Of a stretch of 55,938 nt of DNA, positions 55,908 through 55,938 are shown in pieces (the first letter of the stretch is position 1; each line of letters opens with the position of its first letter). The notes under the pieces were generated by a model. The model was not told the origin of the DNA. It saw only the letters and a program-made list of their open reading frames with translations, and ran no database searches. Location: positions 1-55,938 of the forward strand of contig CAKSEE010000015.1 in NCBI GenBank assembly GCA_934446455.1, written 5' to 3'. The position numbers were made by a program, and so were the translations under genes. The stretch comes from an uncultured Oscillospiraceae bacterium (GTDB taxonomy: Bacteria; Bacillota; Clostridia; Oscillospirales; Ruminococcaceae).

Positions 55908-55938
55908 TCAGCCCTTAATGGAATTGAGAAGTCCGCCC
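55908..55938 (-). CDS. leuD: Probable C-terminal end of 3-isopropylmalate dehydratase small subunit
   Basis: Only the last 31 bases are inside the window. On the minus strand one frame reads GGLLNSIKG followed by TGA (stop at 55910-55908). A Gly-Gly-Leu followed by a short basic tail resembles LeuD C-termini, and the downstream leuB makes leuD the expected neighbour. The fragment is too short for certainty. Confidence 0.45.
   Translation of the reverse strand, partial: GGLLNSIKG

Overview
The window reads as chromosomal DNA of an anaerobic, spore-forming member of the Clostridia (an Oscillospiraceae/Ruminococcaceae-like Firmicute). The evidence is a SpoVB-MazG-HU-RqcP-YabP-YabQ-DivIC sporulation/division cluster, a CotJABC spore-coat operon, strong Shine-Dalgarno sites (AAAGGA, GGAGG), many near-consensus sigma-A promoters (TTGACA-N17-TATAAT), and Firmicute-type modules (BceRSAB-like, DUF4364, DUF2325). 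I see no prophage, complete insertion sequence, CRISPR array, rRNA or tRNA gene. Almost everything is core or near-core, so the unusual content lies mainly between genes.

Layout. 1-1.1 kb: 5' part of hisS (minus), preceded by an attenuator whose leader ORF contains five consecutive His codons. 1.2-2.1 kb: divergent pfkB-type sugar-phosphate kinase. 2.2-6.7 kb (minus): XRE-type regulator and two half-size ABC exporters. 6.8-7.2 kb: GNAT pseudogene. 7.2-8.9 kb (minus): SulP transporter. 9.1-14.6 kb (plus): response regulator, histidine kinase, BceAB-like ABC transporter, a tiny membrane protein and a GT51 transglycosylase, forming a cell-envelope stress module. 14.9-16.7 kb: aspS. 16.7-23.4 kb (minus): GNAT, mscL, uvrB-uvrA and a RadC-like gene. 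23.4-25.6 kb: cardiolipin synthase flanked by two structured, apparently noncoding stretches. 25.6-30.1 kb (minus): the sporulation/division cluster. 30.2-31.3 kb (plus): cotJABC. 31.3-32.4 kb (minus): ketopantoate-reductase-like gene with GTTAG...CTAAC operators. 32.5-36.4 kb (minus): aroB-aroA-aroC-DUF4364. 36.7-40.8 kb: small orphan, an RlmN-type methyltransferase and a cytoplasmic GH2 glycosidase. 40.9-43.2 kb (plus): YhcC-like radical SAM and a MocR-type regulator. 43.3-46.9 kb (plus): MoxR, DUF58, a 69-aa Nif11-leader-like protein and an iron alcohol dehydrogenase. 47.0-48.6 kb (minus): DUF2325 (again with a GTTAG...CTAAC operator) and a Xer-type recombinase with a dif-like palindrome at its 5' end. 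48.8-49.7 kb: S1-domain protein. 49.8-54.1 kb (minus): AT-rich orphan, rarA, prs, glyA. 54.3-55.9 kb (minus): leuB, a GNAT, and what looks like the last codons of leuD.

The observations I consider most worth following are: (1) a ribosome-mediated histidine attenuator on hisS, where Firmicutes normally use a T-box; (2) a structured RNA-like region at 25342-25625 carrying a 23S-rRNA-like motif and motifs reminiscent of HEARO/OMEGA RNAs, without any nuclease gene; (3) a second structured region at 23475-23650; (4) a 28-bp dif-like palindrome with 11-6-11 architecture beside a single Xer recombinase; (5) duplicated TGAACGTTCA palindromes embedded in the uvrB promoter; and (6) a shared palindromic operator at two loci 15 kb apart.
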